Assembly: GCF_030250645.1 (NCBI RefSeq)
Contig: NZ_JASSVS010000005.1
Location: forward strand, 1-64,000
Origin: Marinobacter azerbaijanicus
GTDB lineage: Bacteria > Pseudomonadota > Gammaproteobacteria > Pseudomonadales > Oleiphilaceae
DNA: 64,000 nt
Direction of reading: 5' to 3'
Shown: positions 7,586-16,199 of the stretch, in pieces
How positions within the stretch are numbered: the stretch's first letter is position 1
How the letters are laid out: the number at the start of each line of letters is the position of its first letter
Notes under the pieces: generated by a model
The model's input: only the letters and a program-made list of their open reading frames with translations
Databases searched by the model: none
What the model was told of the DNA's origin: nothing
Made by a program: the position numbers and the translations under genes

Positions 7586-8470
7586 TCAAGCGTTGTAGAC
7601 GACTTTCCCCAATTCACTGATGTCATAACCGCCAAGCGCCTCGGCGCGCTGGACGAAACGATCACTACCGGCAAACGCCAGCAGCCGCTGCATGGCCGGC
7701 TCAAAGTAGTGACGCCGGCGCATGGCCAGATCAAAATGCTCCTGTTGCAGCGGAATAAAAGCCAGGCCCTGGCGCCGCGCTGCAGCTTCGATCCCGACAC
7801 CGATATCTGCTTCGCCCTGACGAATAGCCAAAGCAAGATCGTCCTCACTGAGAGACGGGTGAGCCGCCCATGCAAGATGCCTGGCGTCGATACGGTGGCG
7901 AGCAAGCAGACCCTGCAACAGATGGCTGACGCCGGCATCAGGCTGGCGATGAGCAATACGTATGCCGGGGCTCGCGATGTCCTCAAGTCGTATAATCTGA
8001 TGAGGGTTATCGGCGGCCAGAAGCAGCCCCTGCTGGCGTTTTGCCCACCGAATCAGCACCAGGTCGCGCATCCCGCTCAACCCTAGCGTAGCAGGATCAT
8101 TATAGCGCTGGGTTTCCGAGTGCCAGATATGCATCCCGGCGAGCATCGCGCGCCCGTCGACCAATCTTTGCACACCATCGCCGCTGCCCTGACACAGCAA
8201 AGCCAGCTCTGCGTTGCTCTCCTTCACTGCCCATTCCAGCAGCGGATCCTGGCTGCCCGCGAGAACCGGCGGAATCGGCGAGCTGACGGCGTCATCGCCC
8301 TCCAGATGGTTCATCAACCACAGGTCAATACGCTGGCGGGGAAACAATAGCTTTCCCGTTACCCGCACACAGGGAATAACGCCCTGGCTGACCAGATCAT
8401 AGACCTTGCGCTCTTTAAGACGCAGATACTCGGCAGCTTCGGCCGTGGTCAGGTAAGCAGGAAGGGGCAT
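7586..8470 (-). CDS. HTH regulator with periplasmic-binding-like sensor domain
   Basis: 294 residues. The N terminus (about 5-55) is an excisionase/MerR-like helix-turn-helix (LTTAEAAEYLRLKERKVYDLV); residues about 80-290 form a PBP-like domain (PF12727 type) related to molybdate/tungstate-binding proteins. Such one-component regulators commonly sit beside mod or tup genes and sense the oxyanion in the cytoplasm. It is divergent from tupB and 34 bp upstream of the MOT1-like gene, so it probably controls both. AGGAG precedes the ATG. Confidence 0.82.
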   Translation of the reverse strand: MPLPAYLTTAEAAEYLRLKERKVYDLVSQGVIPCVRVTGKLLFPRQRIDLWLMNHLEGDDAVSSPIPPVLAGSQDPLLEWAVKESNAELALLCQGSGDGVQRLVDGRAMLAGMHIWHSETQRYNDPATLGLSGMRDLVLIRWAKRQQGLLLAADNPHQIIRLEDIASPGIRIAHRQPDAGVSHLLQGLLARHRIDARHLAWAAHPSLSEDDLALAIRQGEADIGVGIEAAARRQGLAFIPLQQEHFDLAMRRRHYFEPAMQRLLAFAGSDRFVQRAEALGGYDISELGKVVYNA

Positions 8471-8584
8471 CGATCTCTCCTGTGCGGGGAAAGCACATGA
8501 CTGTTTCTGGCTGCATATATTTCAGCATGCTGTGCAAAGCGTAGTCAGAAACGCCACGATGCTCAATATAAAGGAGGCGCAGTC
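8471..8584. promoter_or_regulatory. Divergent regulator/tup promoter region
   Basis: 114 bp between the regulator and tupB. It holds GTTTCTG (8503-8509) mirrored by CAGAAAC (8546-8552) and, between them, the perfect palindrome CAGCATGCTG (8523-8532). TGTGC/GCACA (8481-8497) is another short inverted repeat. These are operator candidates for the HTH/PBP-like regulator. AAAGGAGG precedes the tupB GTG. Confidence 0.4.
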
Positions 8585-9289
8585 GTGGAAAAAAATAATA
8601 ATGCGTTTGATGTGGCGCTGTCGCTACTGTTGAATCTCGACGCTTCGCTCTTTCAGATCGTGGCGCTGTCGCTGCAGGTTTCGATTCTCGCGGTACTGAT
8701 CGCGGCTGTGCTGGGGTTTCCCCTGGGTGCGGCAGTAGCGCTATGGCGCTTCCCGGGGCGCGGCGCGATGATTGTCCTGCTCAATGCCCTGATGGGGCTG
8801 CCACCGGTAGTGGCCGGGCTGATGGTGTATCTACTGCTCTCGCGCGCCGGACCACTGGGTGAGTGGGGCCTGCTGTTTACGCCGGGTGCCATGGTCATAG
8901 CGCAGGTGGTGCTGGTGTTGCCGATTCTGGCCGCACTCTCGCGCCAGAAGGTAGAGGAACTTCTGGGTGAATACCGCGAGCAGTTTATTTCCCTGGGCAT
9001 GTCACGCCCACGAATGATGCCCACCCTGTTATGGGATGCCCGCTTTGCGCTATTGACCATTCTGCTCGCCGGGTTCGGCCGCGCCAGCGCCGAAGTGGGC
9101 GCAGTGATGATGGTTGGCGGCAATATTGAGGGTGTTACGCGGGTAATGACCACCTCCATTGTCCTGGAAACCGGCAAGGGCAACCTGCCCCTGGCGCTGG
9201 GGCTGGGCATTGTGCTGCTCTTCCTGGTCATGCTGATCAATGCAGGCGCCTACTTGCTGGGCGAACTGACCAGGAGGCGGACCGGATGA
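8585..9289 (+). CDS. tupB: Tungstate ABC transporter permease TupB
   Basis: 234 residues, five to six membrane segments, with the permease EAA-type loop (EEYREQFISLGMS-like region near residues 125-140) followed by GRASAEVGAVMMVGGN, typical of the TupB/YvsB group of molybdate and tungstate permeases. It starts with GTG at 8585 behind AAAGGAGG. It overlaps tupC by 4 bp (ATGA). Tungstate rather than molybdate follows from the TupA-type binding protein downstream. Confidence 0.88.
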   Translation: MEKNNNAFDVALSLLLNLDASLFQIVALSLQVSILAVLIAAVLGFPLGAAVALWRFPGRGAMIVLLNALMGLPPVVAGLMVYLLLSRAGPLGEWGLLFTPGAMVIAQVVLVLPILAALSRQKVEELLGEYREQFISLGMSRPRMMPTLLWDARFALLTILLAGFGRASAEVGAVMMVGGNIEGVTRVMTTSIVLETGKGNLPLALGLGIVLLFLVMLINAGAYLLGELTRRRTG

Positions 9290-10029
9290 GCTCGTTTAAC
9301 GTTCCTCTACTCGCGTCGTCCACCCTGGTGCCTCCACCGGCGCTGTGCTTTGATGACGTCGCTTTCAGCCACGAGGACAAGGTACTTCTCGGGCCATGCT
9401 CATTCAACCTGGATTGCACCGGCCCTACCCTGGTGATGGGCCCCAACGGGGCTGGCAAGAGCCTTCTTTTGCGACTGGCTCACGGCCTGCTCTCGCCCAC
9501 TCAGGGGCGGGTGGCCTGGTCAGGTCATAAGCGCCCCCGACAGGCAATGGTATTCCAGCAACCGGTGCTTCTGCGTCGCTCGGCCGTGGCCAACCTCACT
9601 CACGCGCTGGCAGTGAATAACGTCCCGCGCAGGACACGTGTGAAGCTCGCGTACGATGCGCTTGAGCGTTTTGGGCTCACCGCCTGTAGCAACACGCCGG
9701 CGCGCGTACTCTCCGGCGGTGAACAGCAGCGCCTGGCACTGGCGCGCGCCTGGGTGCTTTCTCCGCAGGTGCTGTTTCTGGACGAACCCACCTCCGCCCT
9801 CGACCCGGCAGCAATTAAAGCCGTAGAGGCTGCGGTGCGTGAATTCCATCAGCGGGGAACCCGAATCGTAATGACCACTCACGATCTGCATCAGGCCAGA
9901 CGCCTCGCCGGAGATGTCCTGTTTGTCTCTGGCGGGAAAGTCCGCGAACACACCCCCGCTGAAGCTTTTTTTGACGCGCCCGCCTCGCGAGAGGCGCAGG
10001 CCTATATTGCTGGAGAACTGGTCGAGTAA
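9286..10029 (+). CDS. tupC: Tungstate ABC transporter ATP-binding protein TupC
   Basis: 247 residues with Walker A (MGPNGAGKS, near residue 50), signature LSGGEQQRLALARA and Walker B VLFLDEPTSALD. It powers TupB. There is no C-terminal TOBE/Mop domain, unlike ModC, which fits a tungstate-type system. It overlaps tupB by 4 bp and lies 32 bp before tupA. Confidence 0.88.
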   Translation: MSSFNVPLLASSTLVPPPALCFDDVAFSHEDKVLLGPCSFNLDCTGPTLVMGPNGAGKSLLLRLAHGLLSPTQGRVAWSGHKRPRQAMVFQQPVLLRRSAVANLTHALAVNNVPRRTRVKLAYDALERFGLTACSNTPARVLSGGEQQRLALARAWVLSPQVLFLDEPTSALDPAAIKAVEAAVREFHQRGTRIVMTTHDLHQARRLAGDVLFVSGGKVREHTPAEAFFDAPASREAQAYIAGELVE

Positions 10030-10061
10030 GTCAGCTCTGGACACGACAGGGGACAAACAAA

Positions 10062-10868
10062 ATGAAAAAGATGTTAAGCCTGTTACTCGCCGGTGTGACC
10101 AGCATGGGCCTGGCGTTCAACACTTTCGCCGAAGAGTACATCACCCTGGCCTCGACAACCTCGACCGAAAACTCGGGATTATTCGACGCAATTGTACCGA
10201 AGTTTGAAGACGCCACCGGCATCAAAGTGCGGGTGGTGGCCGTAGGCACCGGCCAGGCATTTGAAATCGCCCGCCGTGGCGACGCCGACAGTCTTCTGGT
10301 GCACGATACCAGCGGCGAGCAACGTTTTATCGAGAATGGTCACGCCAGCGAACGGGCCGATGTCATGTACAACGACTTCGTGTTGATTGGCCCTGCCGAT
10401 GATCCCGCCAGGATCAGTGGAACGCAAAGCGCCACCGAGGCATTCGCGGCTATCGCCGATGCCGAGGCAACCTTCACGTCACGCGGTGATGACAGCGGCA
10501 CCAACCGGGCCGAGCTGCGCCTCTGGCAAAACGCCGGCGTCGACCCTGACGGCGACTGGTACCGTGAGCTGGGCAGCGGCATGGGGCCAACGCTCAACAC
10601 CGCCGCCGCCATGGATGCCTACGTCATGTCGGATCGCGCCACCTGGGTGGCATTTGGAAATCGCCAGAACCTAACGCTGCTTTTCGAGGGCGACGACGTA
10701 CTGTTCAACCAGTACGGCAGCCTGCTGCTCTCCGAAGACAAGCATCCGCACCTCAAGCACGGTCTGGCCAGGCAGTGGCACAACTGGCTGATATCCGATG
10801 ATGGCCAGCAAGCGATTGCCGAATTCAGGGTGAAAGGACAACAACTATTTTTCCCGAATGCCAAATAG
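10062..10868 (+). CDS. tupA: Tungstate-binding periplasmic protein TupA
   Basis: 268 residues: signal peptide (about 1-23, cut after TFA) and a type II periplasmic-binding fold. The motif TTSTENSGL right after the signal is the TupA anion-binding loop, distinct from ModA. RGDDSGTN near residue 144 is another family block. GGGGA precedes the ATG. It completes the TupBCA importer. A tungsten importer beside a formate dehydrogenase suggests the enzyme may use tungsten. Confidence 0.9.
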   Translation: MKKMLSLLLAGVTSMGLAFNTFAEEYITLASTTSTENSGLFDAIVPKFEDATGIKVRVVAVGTGQAFEIARRGDADSLLVHDTSGEQRFIENGHASERADVMYNDFVLIGPADDPARISGTQSATEAFAAIADAEATFTSRGDDSGTNRAELRLWQNAGVDPDGDWYRELGSGMGPTLNTAAAMDAYVMSDRATWVAFGNRQNLTLLFEGDDVLFNQYGSLLLSEDKHPHLKHGLARQWHNWLISDDGQQAIAEFRVKGQQLFFPNAK

Positions 10869-10933
10869 GCTAATCTCTGACAATCTCCGTAAACATTCCA
10901 TTCTGCGGCGTCCCTGAAACGGCTATAACAAAA

Positions 10934-11803
10934 ATGATGATTGATCCACTGCTTCCCGATCCCCAAGATCCCCGACTGTCCCGCGCTGTTGAGGGCGTTG
11001 ATGAACACGGTCAGTCGAAGTCGATCAGCGTTATCGAAGAGCGCCCCCTGACCATCTACCTGAACAGTCAGGAGATTGTCACGGCAATGACCATCGGCGA
11101 TCACCCGAAATATCTGGCGCTCGGCTTCCTCCTGAACCAGGGAATGCTGAAAGAGACCGACCAGGTCACCGGGATTGATTACGACGAAGAGCTGGAAGTC
11201 GTCGTTGTCCGCACCTCAGGTGTCACCAATGTAGAGGACAAGCTGGAAAAGAAAACCCGCACTTCCGGATGCGCCGTGGGCACGGTGTTTGGTGACATGA
11301 TGGCCGGACTCGACGGATTACAGTTGCCGGACACACCGGTGCACACCAGTACCTTTTACGACCTTTCCTATCAAATCAATCACACCCCCAGCCTGTATAT
11401 GGAAACCGGCGCCATTCATGGCACTGCCCTGTGCCAGGGGCTCCAGGTTCTGGCCTACATGGAAGATGTCGGGCGCCATAACGCCGTCGACAAGATTGCC
11501 GGCTGGATGCACCTGAATAACATCCCCGCAGCTGACAAAGTCCTCTACACCACGGGCCGCCTGACCTCCGAAATGGTCATCAAAACATCCCTGATGGGCA
11601 TCCCGACTCTGATCAGCCGGTCGGGCTTTACCGCCTGGGGCGTCGATATTGCCCGACAGGTCGGGTTGACGCTGATCGGACGGATGCGAGGCAAGAAATT
11701 CACCTGCCTCAGCGGTCAGCACCGGCTGGTGTTCGATCAGGACCTGTCGCAGGTTCCTGATGAAGAAAAGAAAATGCGTCGGAAAGGGGCAGAGCATGAG
11801 TGA
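10934..11803 (+). CDS. fdhD: Formate dehydrogenase accessory sulfurtransferase FdhD
   Basis: 289 residues with the family block VGRHNAVDKIAGW near residue 177. FdhD passes sulfur from a cysteine desulfurase to the Mo/W-bis-MGD cofactor before insertion into formate dehydrogenase. The active-site loop here reads TSGCAVGT with a single cysteine rather than the CxxC loop of E. coli FdhD; only two other cysteines exist, far away. It overlaps mobA by 8 bp and opens the cofactor operon. Two adjacent ATGs (10934, 10937) both serve as possible starts; no strong ribosome site is seen. Confidence 0.9.
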   Translation: MMIDPLLPDPQDPRLSRAVEGVDEHGQSKSISVIEERPLTIYLNSQEIVTAMTIGDHPKYLALGFLLNQGMLKETDQVTGIDYDEELEVVVVRTSGVTNVEDKLEKKTRTSGCAVGTVFGDMMAGLDGLQLPDTPVHTSTFYDLSYQINHTPSLYMETGAIHGTALCQGLQVLAYMEDVGRHNAVDKIAGWMHLNNIPAADKVLYTTGRLTSEMVIKTSLMGIPTLISRSGFTAWGVDIARQVGLTLIGRMRGKKFTCLSGQHRLVFDQDLSQVPDEEKKMRRKGAEHE

Positions 11804-12383
11804 GTGTGCCGTCATTCTGGCGGGCGGCCAGGCAAACCGTATGGGCGGCGGTGATAAAGGGCGACTGATGCTGGGCGACCGATCGCTGATCCAGCGAGTC
11901 ATTGAGCGGATCACGCCGCAGGTGGATGCCGTGGTGCTGAATGCCAATGGGGATCTGAGTCGTTTTGATGATCTGGGTTTGCCCGTGGTGGCCGACTCTG
12001 TTCCCGGCTATGCGGGCCCGCTGGCTGGCGTTCTGGCGGGCATGGACTGGGCGGCTGAGCAGGGCCATGAGTGGCTGATCAGTGTTGCCGCCGATACGCC
12101 GTCATTCCCGCTGGACCTGGCAGAACGCCTGGCCGAAAAGGATACACCGGTGGTGCTGGCCGCCACACCGGACCCGGAACGCGGGAGACTGCCGCAACCG
12201 ACTTTTGGCCGCTGGCAGGTGGCGTTGCGGCATGAGCTGCGGGCCGCTCTGAACGAAGGCGTACGCAAGATTCGCCAGTGGACGCAGGCTCAGGGTGAGG
12301 CGCTGGTGGTTTTTGCAGAGGACGACTTTTTCAACATCAATACACCGGAAGACCTGGCCTGGGCGGAGAAACACCTGAAGTGA
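11796..12383 (+). CDS. mobA: Molybdenum cofactor guanylyltransferase MobA
   Basis: 195 residues starting at the ATG at 11796 inside the end of fdhD. The nucleotide-binding loop LAGGQANRMGGGDKG (residues 8-22) is the MobA signature. It attaches GMP to Mo-molybdopterin to make the MGD used by the DMSO-reductase family, which includes the formate dehydrogenase here. It overlaps mobB by 4 bp. Confidence 0.93.
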   Translation: MSECAVILAGGQANRMGGGDKGRLMLGDRSLIQRVIERITPQVDAVVLNANGDLSRFDDLGLPVVADSVPGYAGPLAGVLAGMDWAAEQGHEWLISVAADTPSFPLDLAERLAEKDTPVVLAATPDPERGRLPQPTFGRWQVALRHELRAALNEGVRKIRQWTQAQGEALVVFAEDDFFNINTPEDLAWAEKHLK

Positions 12384-12913
12384 ACGTCTTAGGCATTGTG
12401 GGCTGGAAAAACTCCGGAAAAACCACGCTGGCCGCGGCTCTGATTCGCGAACTGTCCGCCAGGGGATTAACGGTTAACTCCATCAAGCATGCCCACCACA
12501 CGGTGGATGTGGACCAGCCCGGCACCGACAGTTACAAACACCGGGATGCCGGCGCCCGGGAAGTCCTGCTCGCCGGGGGGCAGCGTTTCGCCATCATGCA
12601 TGAGCTGCGCGGCGCCAATGAGCCAACGCTGGATGAATTACTGGCCCGTCTGGGGCCCTGCGACTGGGTCGTGGTTGAGGGCTTCAAAACCCATTCACAC
12701 CCCAAGATCGAAGTGCACCGAAAGGAGAGCTCGCGCGCGCCCCTTTATCCGGAGGACGCGAACATTATTGCAGTAGCGGCAGACTATGCTGCCGATTTTT
12801 CGGGGCCTGTTTTCGATGTAAACGACGTTCCCGGAATCGCCGACTTTATTCTGAGCCCAGACAATCATGAACGATACAAACAGCAACGGGATAGCAATGA
12901 AACCGCTTCGTAA
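12380..12913 (+). CDS. mobB: Molybdopterin-guanine dinucleotide biosynthesis adaptor MobB
   Basis: 177 residues with an N-terminal P-loop (GWKNSGKTTLAA, residues 7-18) and the MobB block SIKHAHHTVDVDQPGTDSY. MobB is a GTP-binding partner of MobA that helps MGD formation. Its 3' end overlaps the moeA start region, so mobA, mobB and moeA are translationally packed. Confidence 0.92.
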   Translation: MNVLGIVGWKNSGKTTLAAALIRELSARGLTVNSIKHAHHTVDVDQPGTDSYKHRDAGAREVLLAGGQRFAIMHELRGANEPTLDELLARLGPCDWVVVEGFKTHSHPKIEVHRKESSRAPLYPEDANIIAVAADYAADFSGPVFDVNDVPGIADFILSPDNHERYKQQRDSNETAS

Positions 12914-14144
12914 CGACTGCTTTGCCCTGCCACCCGGGGTCAACTGGACGCCGGTGGACGAAGCCCTGGAGCGGTTACGCTCACGCCTGCACCCGGTGGT
13001 GGGCGTAGAGCGCGCGGTTCCGCTGTCACAGGTGAATGGCCGAATACTGGCAAGCGACGTTTGCGCACCTCGCGCCCACCCCCCCAGCAACAATTCCGCG
13101 GTGGATGGTTATGCTCTCGCGGGACCAATAACCGATGTGCCCTGCGCCCTGCCCCTGATTGATGGCCGGAGTGCCGCCGGGGAACCGTACACCGGCCAGG
13201 TCCCCGAAGGACATGCTATCCGCATTCTGACAGGCGCAGTCATACCGGCCGGCACCGATACAGTGGTCCTGGAGGAAGACTGTGAGGTCAAGGACGGGCA
13301 GCTGCATCTGAACGGCACGCTGAAAGCGGGCGCTAACGCACGCAAGGCCGGTGAGGACATCCAGGCACAGGAGCGGATACTCACAGCCGCCACCCGCCTG
13401 ACCCCCACCCAGATTTCCGTCCTGGCCAGTGTCGGCGTCGACTCGGTCGATGTGTTTAAGCGGCTTCGCGTCGGTGTCCTGTCCACCGGTGACGAAGTGA
13501 AGCCTGTCGGGTCAGCGGTCACCGATTGGCAGATTTACGATGCCAACCGTCCCATGCTGAGCGCTATGGTCACGCAGCTTGGCTATCAGCTGGTGGACCT
13601 GGGCCATGTACTGGACCGGGCCGAGGACGTGAAGGAAGCCCTGGAGCGTGGCGCTGAGCAATGCGACCTGATCCTGACCAGTGGCGGCGTTTCCGCAGGG
13701 GACGAGGATCATGTGTCGAAAACCCTCAAAGCCCATGGCGAGATAAGCAACTGGCGCATCGCGATAAAACCGGGCCGGCCGCTCGCGCTGGCCATGTTCC
13801 AGGGGACGCCCGTGGTGGGCTTGCCGGGAAATCCGGTTGCCGCCTGGGTCTGCGCACTGCGTTTTGGCGCGCCGGCGATGGCGCTACTGGCAGGGGGGGA
13901 ATGGTTCGAACCCCGGGGCTATGTCATGCCCGCCAGCTTCTCCAAAAACAAGAAGCCGGGGCGCAGCGAGATGTTGCGGGCGCGGGTCCGTGACGGGCAG
14001 GTTGAGGTATTCAGCTCGGAAGGCTCGGGCCGGGTGACCGGCCTGGCCTGGTCCGAAGGTCTGGTGGAGCTGGACGAGAGCGCCCGGCAGATCGAGCCGG
14101 GGACGCCCGTGCGGTTTATCCCCTACAGCAGCTTCGGGCTCTGA
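12867..14144 (+). CDS. moeA: Molybdopterin molybdotransferase MoeA
   Basis: Up to 425 residues with the domain order of MoeA: SAVDGYAL near residue 75, the metal-insertion segment TSGGVSAGDEDHV near 267, and GLPGNPVAA near 312. It inserts molybdate (or tungstate) into adenylated molybdopterin. Two in-frame starts are possible: 12867, and 12897, which has GGGA 6 nt upstream. Both overlap mobB. It is the last gene of the fdhD-mobA-mobB-moeA unit and faces DUF6505 tail-to-tail. Confidence 0.92.
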   Translation: MNDTNSNGIAMKPLRNDCFALPPGVNWTPVDEALERLRSRLHPVVGVERAVPLSQVNGRILASDVCAPRAHPPSNNSAVDGYALAGPITDVPCALPLIDGRSAAGEPYTGQVPEGHAIRILTGAVIPAGTDTVVLEEDCEVKDGQLHLNGTLKAGANARKAGEDIQAQERILTAATRLTPTQISVLASVGVDSVDVFKRLRVGVLSTGDEVKPVGSAVTDWQIYDANRPMLSAMVTQLGYQLVDLGHVLDRAEDVKEALERGAEQCDLILTSGGVSAGDEDHVSKTLKAHGEISNWRIAIKPGRPLALAMFQGTPVVGLPGNPVAAWVCALRFGAPAMALLAGGEWFEPRGYVMPASFSKNKKPGRSEMLRARVRDGQVEVFSSEGSGRVTGLAWSEGLVELDESARQIEPGTPVRFIPYSSFGL

Positions 14145-14160
14145 TGCCTTCAGAGATTAC

Positions 14161-14637
14161 TCATTCGTAGCCGCCGTGTACGGCAAAGGCCTCCAGCGAA
14201 GCATCTTGTGGAGCGCGGGAGCGGTAGGTTTCCTCAACACCCAGCTCGGTCAGTGAACGGCTGACCATCAGCAGGGTATTTTCTTCGAAGTCCTCGCACA
14301 TATTGCGCATCTGGTCGATTTCCTCGCAGGCGACGGGGTAGGCAGCGTCGATATCCGGAGCGCCGTAAACCTCGACAAAGGTTTGCGCCAACGTCTGCTG
14401 CAGCTGCTCCAGTTCGGCTTCGGTAATGTTACAGACACCCACGAAACTGGCGCGGCCACCCGACTCTATGCTGTACCAACCGTTGGTAAAGGCCTGACGA
14501 GCCTTTCCCTTCAGGTCGGCTTCGGTCCAGTTCGAGAACTCGAACCCGCCCGAAATGGCCCATTCGCCGCTGGGGGCAGGCTGTTCGTAAACATTCTCAT
14601 CGGAAATATCCAGTCGCAGGGTTCGGGCCAGTTTCAT
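14161..14637 (-). CDS. DUF6505-like protein of formate dehydrogenase clusters
   Basis: 158 residues, acidic, with no membrane segment and no clear catalytic motif; it opens MKLARTLRLDISD and contains GEWAISGGFEF. I recognise it as the small family found beside this type of formate dehydrogenase (DUF6505); the function is unknown. Its ATG overlaps the stop of the ligase-like gene by 4 bp, so it is the last gene of the four-gene minus-strand operon. Confidence 0.6.
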   Translation of the reverse strand: MKLARTLRLDISDENVYEQPAPSGEWAISGGFEFSNWTEADLKGKARQAFTNGWYSIESGGRASFVGVCNITEAELEQLQQTLAQTFVEVYGAPDIDAAYPVACEEIDQMRNMCEDFEENTLLMVSRSLTELGVEETYRSRAPQDASLEAFAVHGGYE

Positions 14638-15338
14638 GTGTGCTCCACGAATTCAATCAAACTCACTGTTTCAGTCATGACATCCTGGCGCAACAGCATC
14701 CGGCCTTTCTCATCCAGCCCGACAAAAATGCCGGGTCTTGGTTGCTCGATCATTTTGCCCAGGGTGTCGCAGCGTGGCCGCCATTCATTGTGTACACGCT
14801 CGAACCCGCTGTCCATGAAATAGGTCAGCCACAGAAGCGTGTGTTTGGACCAGCTCTCCAGCAACGCCATGGGCTGGACATCGCTGCACCCTTCTTCCAG
14901 CAGACAGGTTTCATTCGGGTTCTGGCCTGGCTCATCATTCGCAGGTAAGAACGGCACTTCGATACCGATAACCAGCCACCTGGGCTGCACTTTGGGATCT
15001 GACACATCCGTGGCAAAACGAACGCGACCGCATACCGCACCATTGACCTTGATGCGATCGGGCCATTGAAAGTGCACGGGCACTTCGGGCGGGGCCAGTG
15101 CTCCAAGACTCTCGGCCAGACCGATCTGGGCCACATAGACGGCCTGAATGGCTTCTTCCAGAGGCGTTTCCGGCGCCAGCACCAGAGCCGCGCGCAGAGT
15201 GTCGGTGGTCTCAGAGTAAAAAATTGTGCCGGAATCGACCCCTGCAATAGCTTGGCTAACGGCCTTGTTAAAAGGGTCCGTGTGCCTGGGCACGGACTGG
15301 CCCGACAGTAACGGCGGGAATTGAGGTGACTCGATCAT
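14634..15338 (-). CDS. Biotin/lipoate-protein-ligase-like protein
   Basis: 234 residues with the order of a biotin/lipoate A/B ligase fold: central WPDRIKVNGAVCGRVRF (compare the WPND..I.G.K..G block of BirA and LplA) and a C-terminal tail GLDEKGRMLLRQD typical of the DUF4444-type group. The conserved lysine of the KxxG motif appears to be replaced (NGAVCG), so ligase activity is doubtful. It overlaps mrp and DUF6505 by 4 bp each. A role in formate dehydrogenase maturation is inferred from operon position only. Confidence 0.65.
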   Translation of the reverse strand: MIESPQFPPLLSGQSVPRHTDPFNKAVSQAIAGVDSGTIFYSETTDTLRAALVLAPETPLEEAIQAVYVAQIGLAESLGALAPPEVPVHFQWPDRIKVNGAVCGRVRFATDVSDPKVQPRWLVIGIEVPFLPANDEPGQNPNETCLLEEGCSDVQPMALLESWSKHTLLWLTYFMDSGFERVHNEWRPRCDTLGKMIEQPRPGIFVGLDEKGRMLLRQDVMTETVSLIEFVEHT

Positions 15339-16180
15339 CGGATGGCCTGTGCGTATACATCGGAGGCGACGATTTCATCGGCGATGCGCTGGAAGGATCG
15401 CGACTGAGGGCTCTCCGGTTTTGACACCACAATCGGAACGCCGCCGTCCGAGCCAATCCGGATATCCAGATCGAGCGGAATTTCACCCAGGAAGGGCGCT
15501 CCCAGCTTTTCTGCTTCAGCCCGGGCACCGCCGGAACCAAAGGGGTGATGTTCTTTTCCACAACCGTCACAGACAAAAGAAGCCATGTTTTCGATCAGGC
15601 CAAACAGCGGCACGTCCATCCGGTTGAACATATCAATACCCTTGCGCGCATCCATCAGGGCAATGTCCTGGGGCGTCGAGACCACTATGGCTCCTGCAAC
15701 GAAGAATTTCTGGCTCAGGGTCATCTGCACGTCACCGGTACCCGGGGGCAGATCCACCAGCAGCACGTCCAGCCGGCCCCAATCCACCTGATTCATCATC
15801 TGCTCCAGGGCTCCCATCAGCATGGGCCCGCGCCACACGATGGCTTCGTCATCCGGGGCCATCAGCCCCAGTGACATCAGGGTCACACCGTGATTGCGCA
15901 GGGGCAGGATGGTATGCCCGTCAGGGCTGGACGGCCGGCCCGAAACACCCAGCATGCGCGGCTGGCTGGGCCCGTAGACGTCGGCATCCAGCAAGCCCAC
16001 TTTGAGGCCTTTCGAGGCCAGCGCAACCGCCAGATTGGACGCCACTGTCGATTTGCCGACGCCGCCCTTGCCCGAGGCAATGGCGATGATACGGTCAATG
16101 CCCTTCGGGTTTTTGTCCTGCGGCCGGGGCGCGTCGGTACCGATCAGGTTGGATTTTCCGACTTCGGTGTACTGAACCAT
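15335..16180 (-). CDS. Mrp/ApbC-type Fe-S carrier P-loop ATPase
   Basis: 281 residues from the ATG at 16180 (AGGA just upstream). It has a deviant Walker A SGKGGVGKST near residue 32, VDLPPGTGD, and a C-terminal CDGCG CxxC that can hold a bridging Fe-S cluster. The N-terminal MIP18 domain of long Mrp proteins is absent. The longer frame upstream is only the 3' part of the poly-ferredoxin gene in another frame. It is 19 bp downstream of that gene, fitting Fe-S delivery to formate dehydrogenase subunits. Confidence 0.88.
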   Translation of the reverse strand: MVQYTEVGKSNLIGTDAPRPQDKNPKGIDRIIAIASGKGGVGKSTVASNLAVALASKGLKVGLLDADVYGPSQPRMLGVSGRPSSPDGHTILPLRNHGVTLMSLGLMAPDDEAIVWRGPMLMGALEQMMNQVDWGRLDVLLVDLPPGTGDVQMTLSQKFFVAGAIVVSTPQDIALMDARKGIDMFNRMDVPLFGLIENMASFVCDGCGKEHHPFGSGGARAEAEKLGAPFLGEIPLDLDIRIGSDGGVPIVVSKPESPQSRSFQRIADEIVASDVYAQAIR

Positions 16181-16199
16181 ATTGTGTCCTGCTTGGTTT

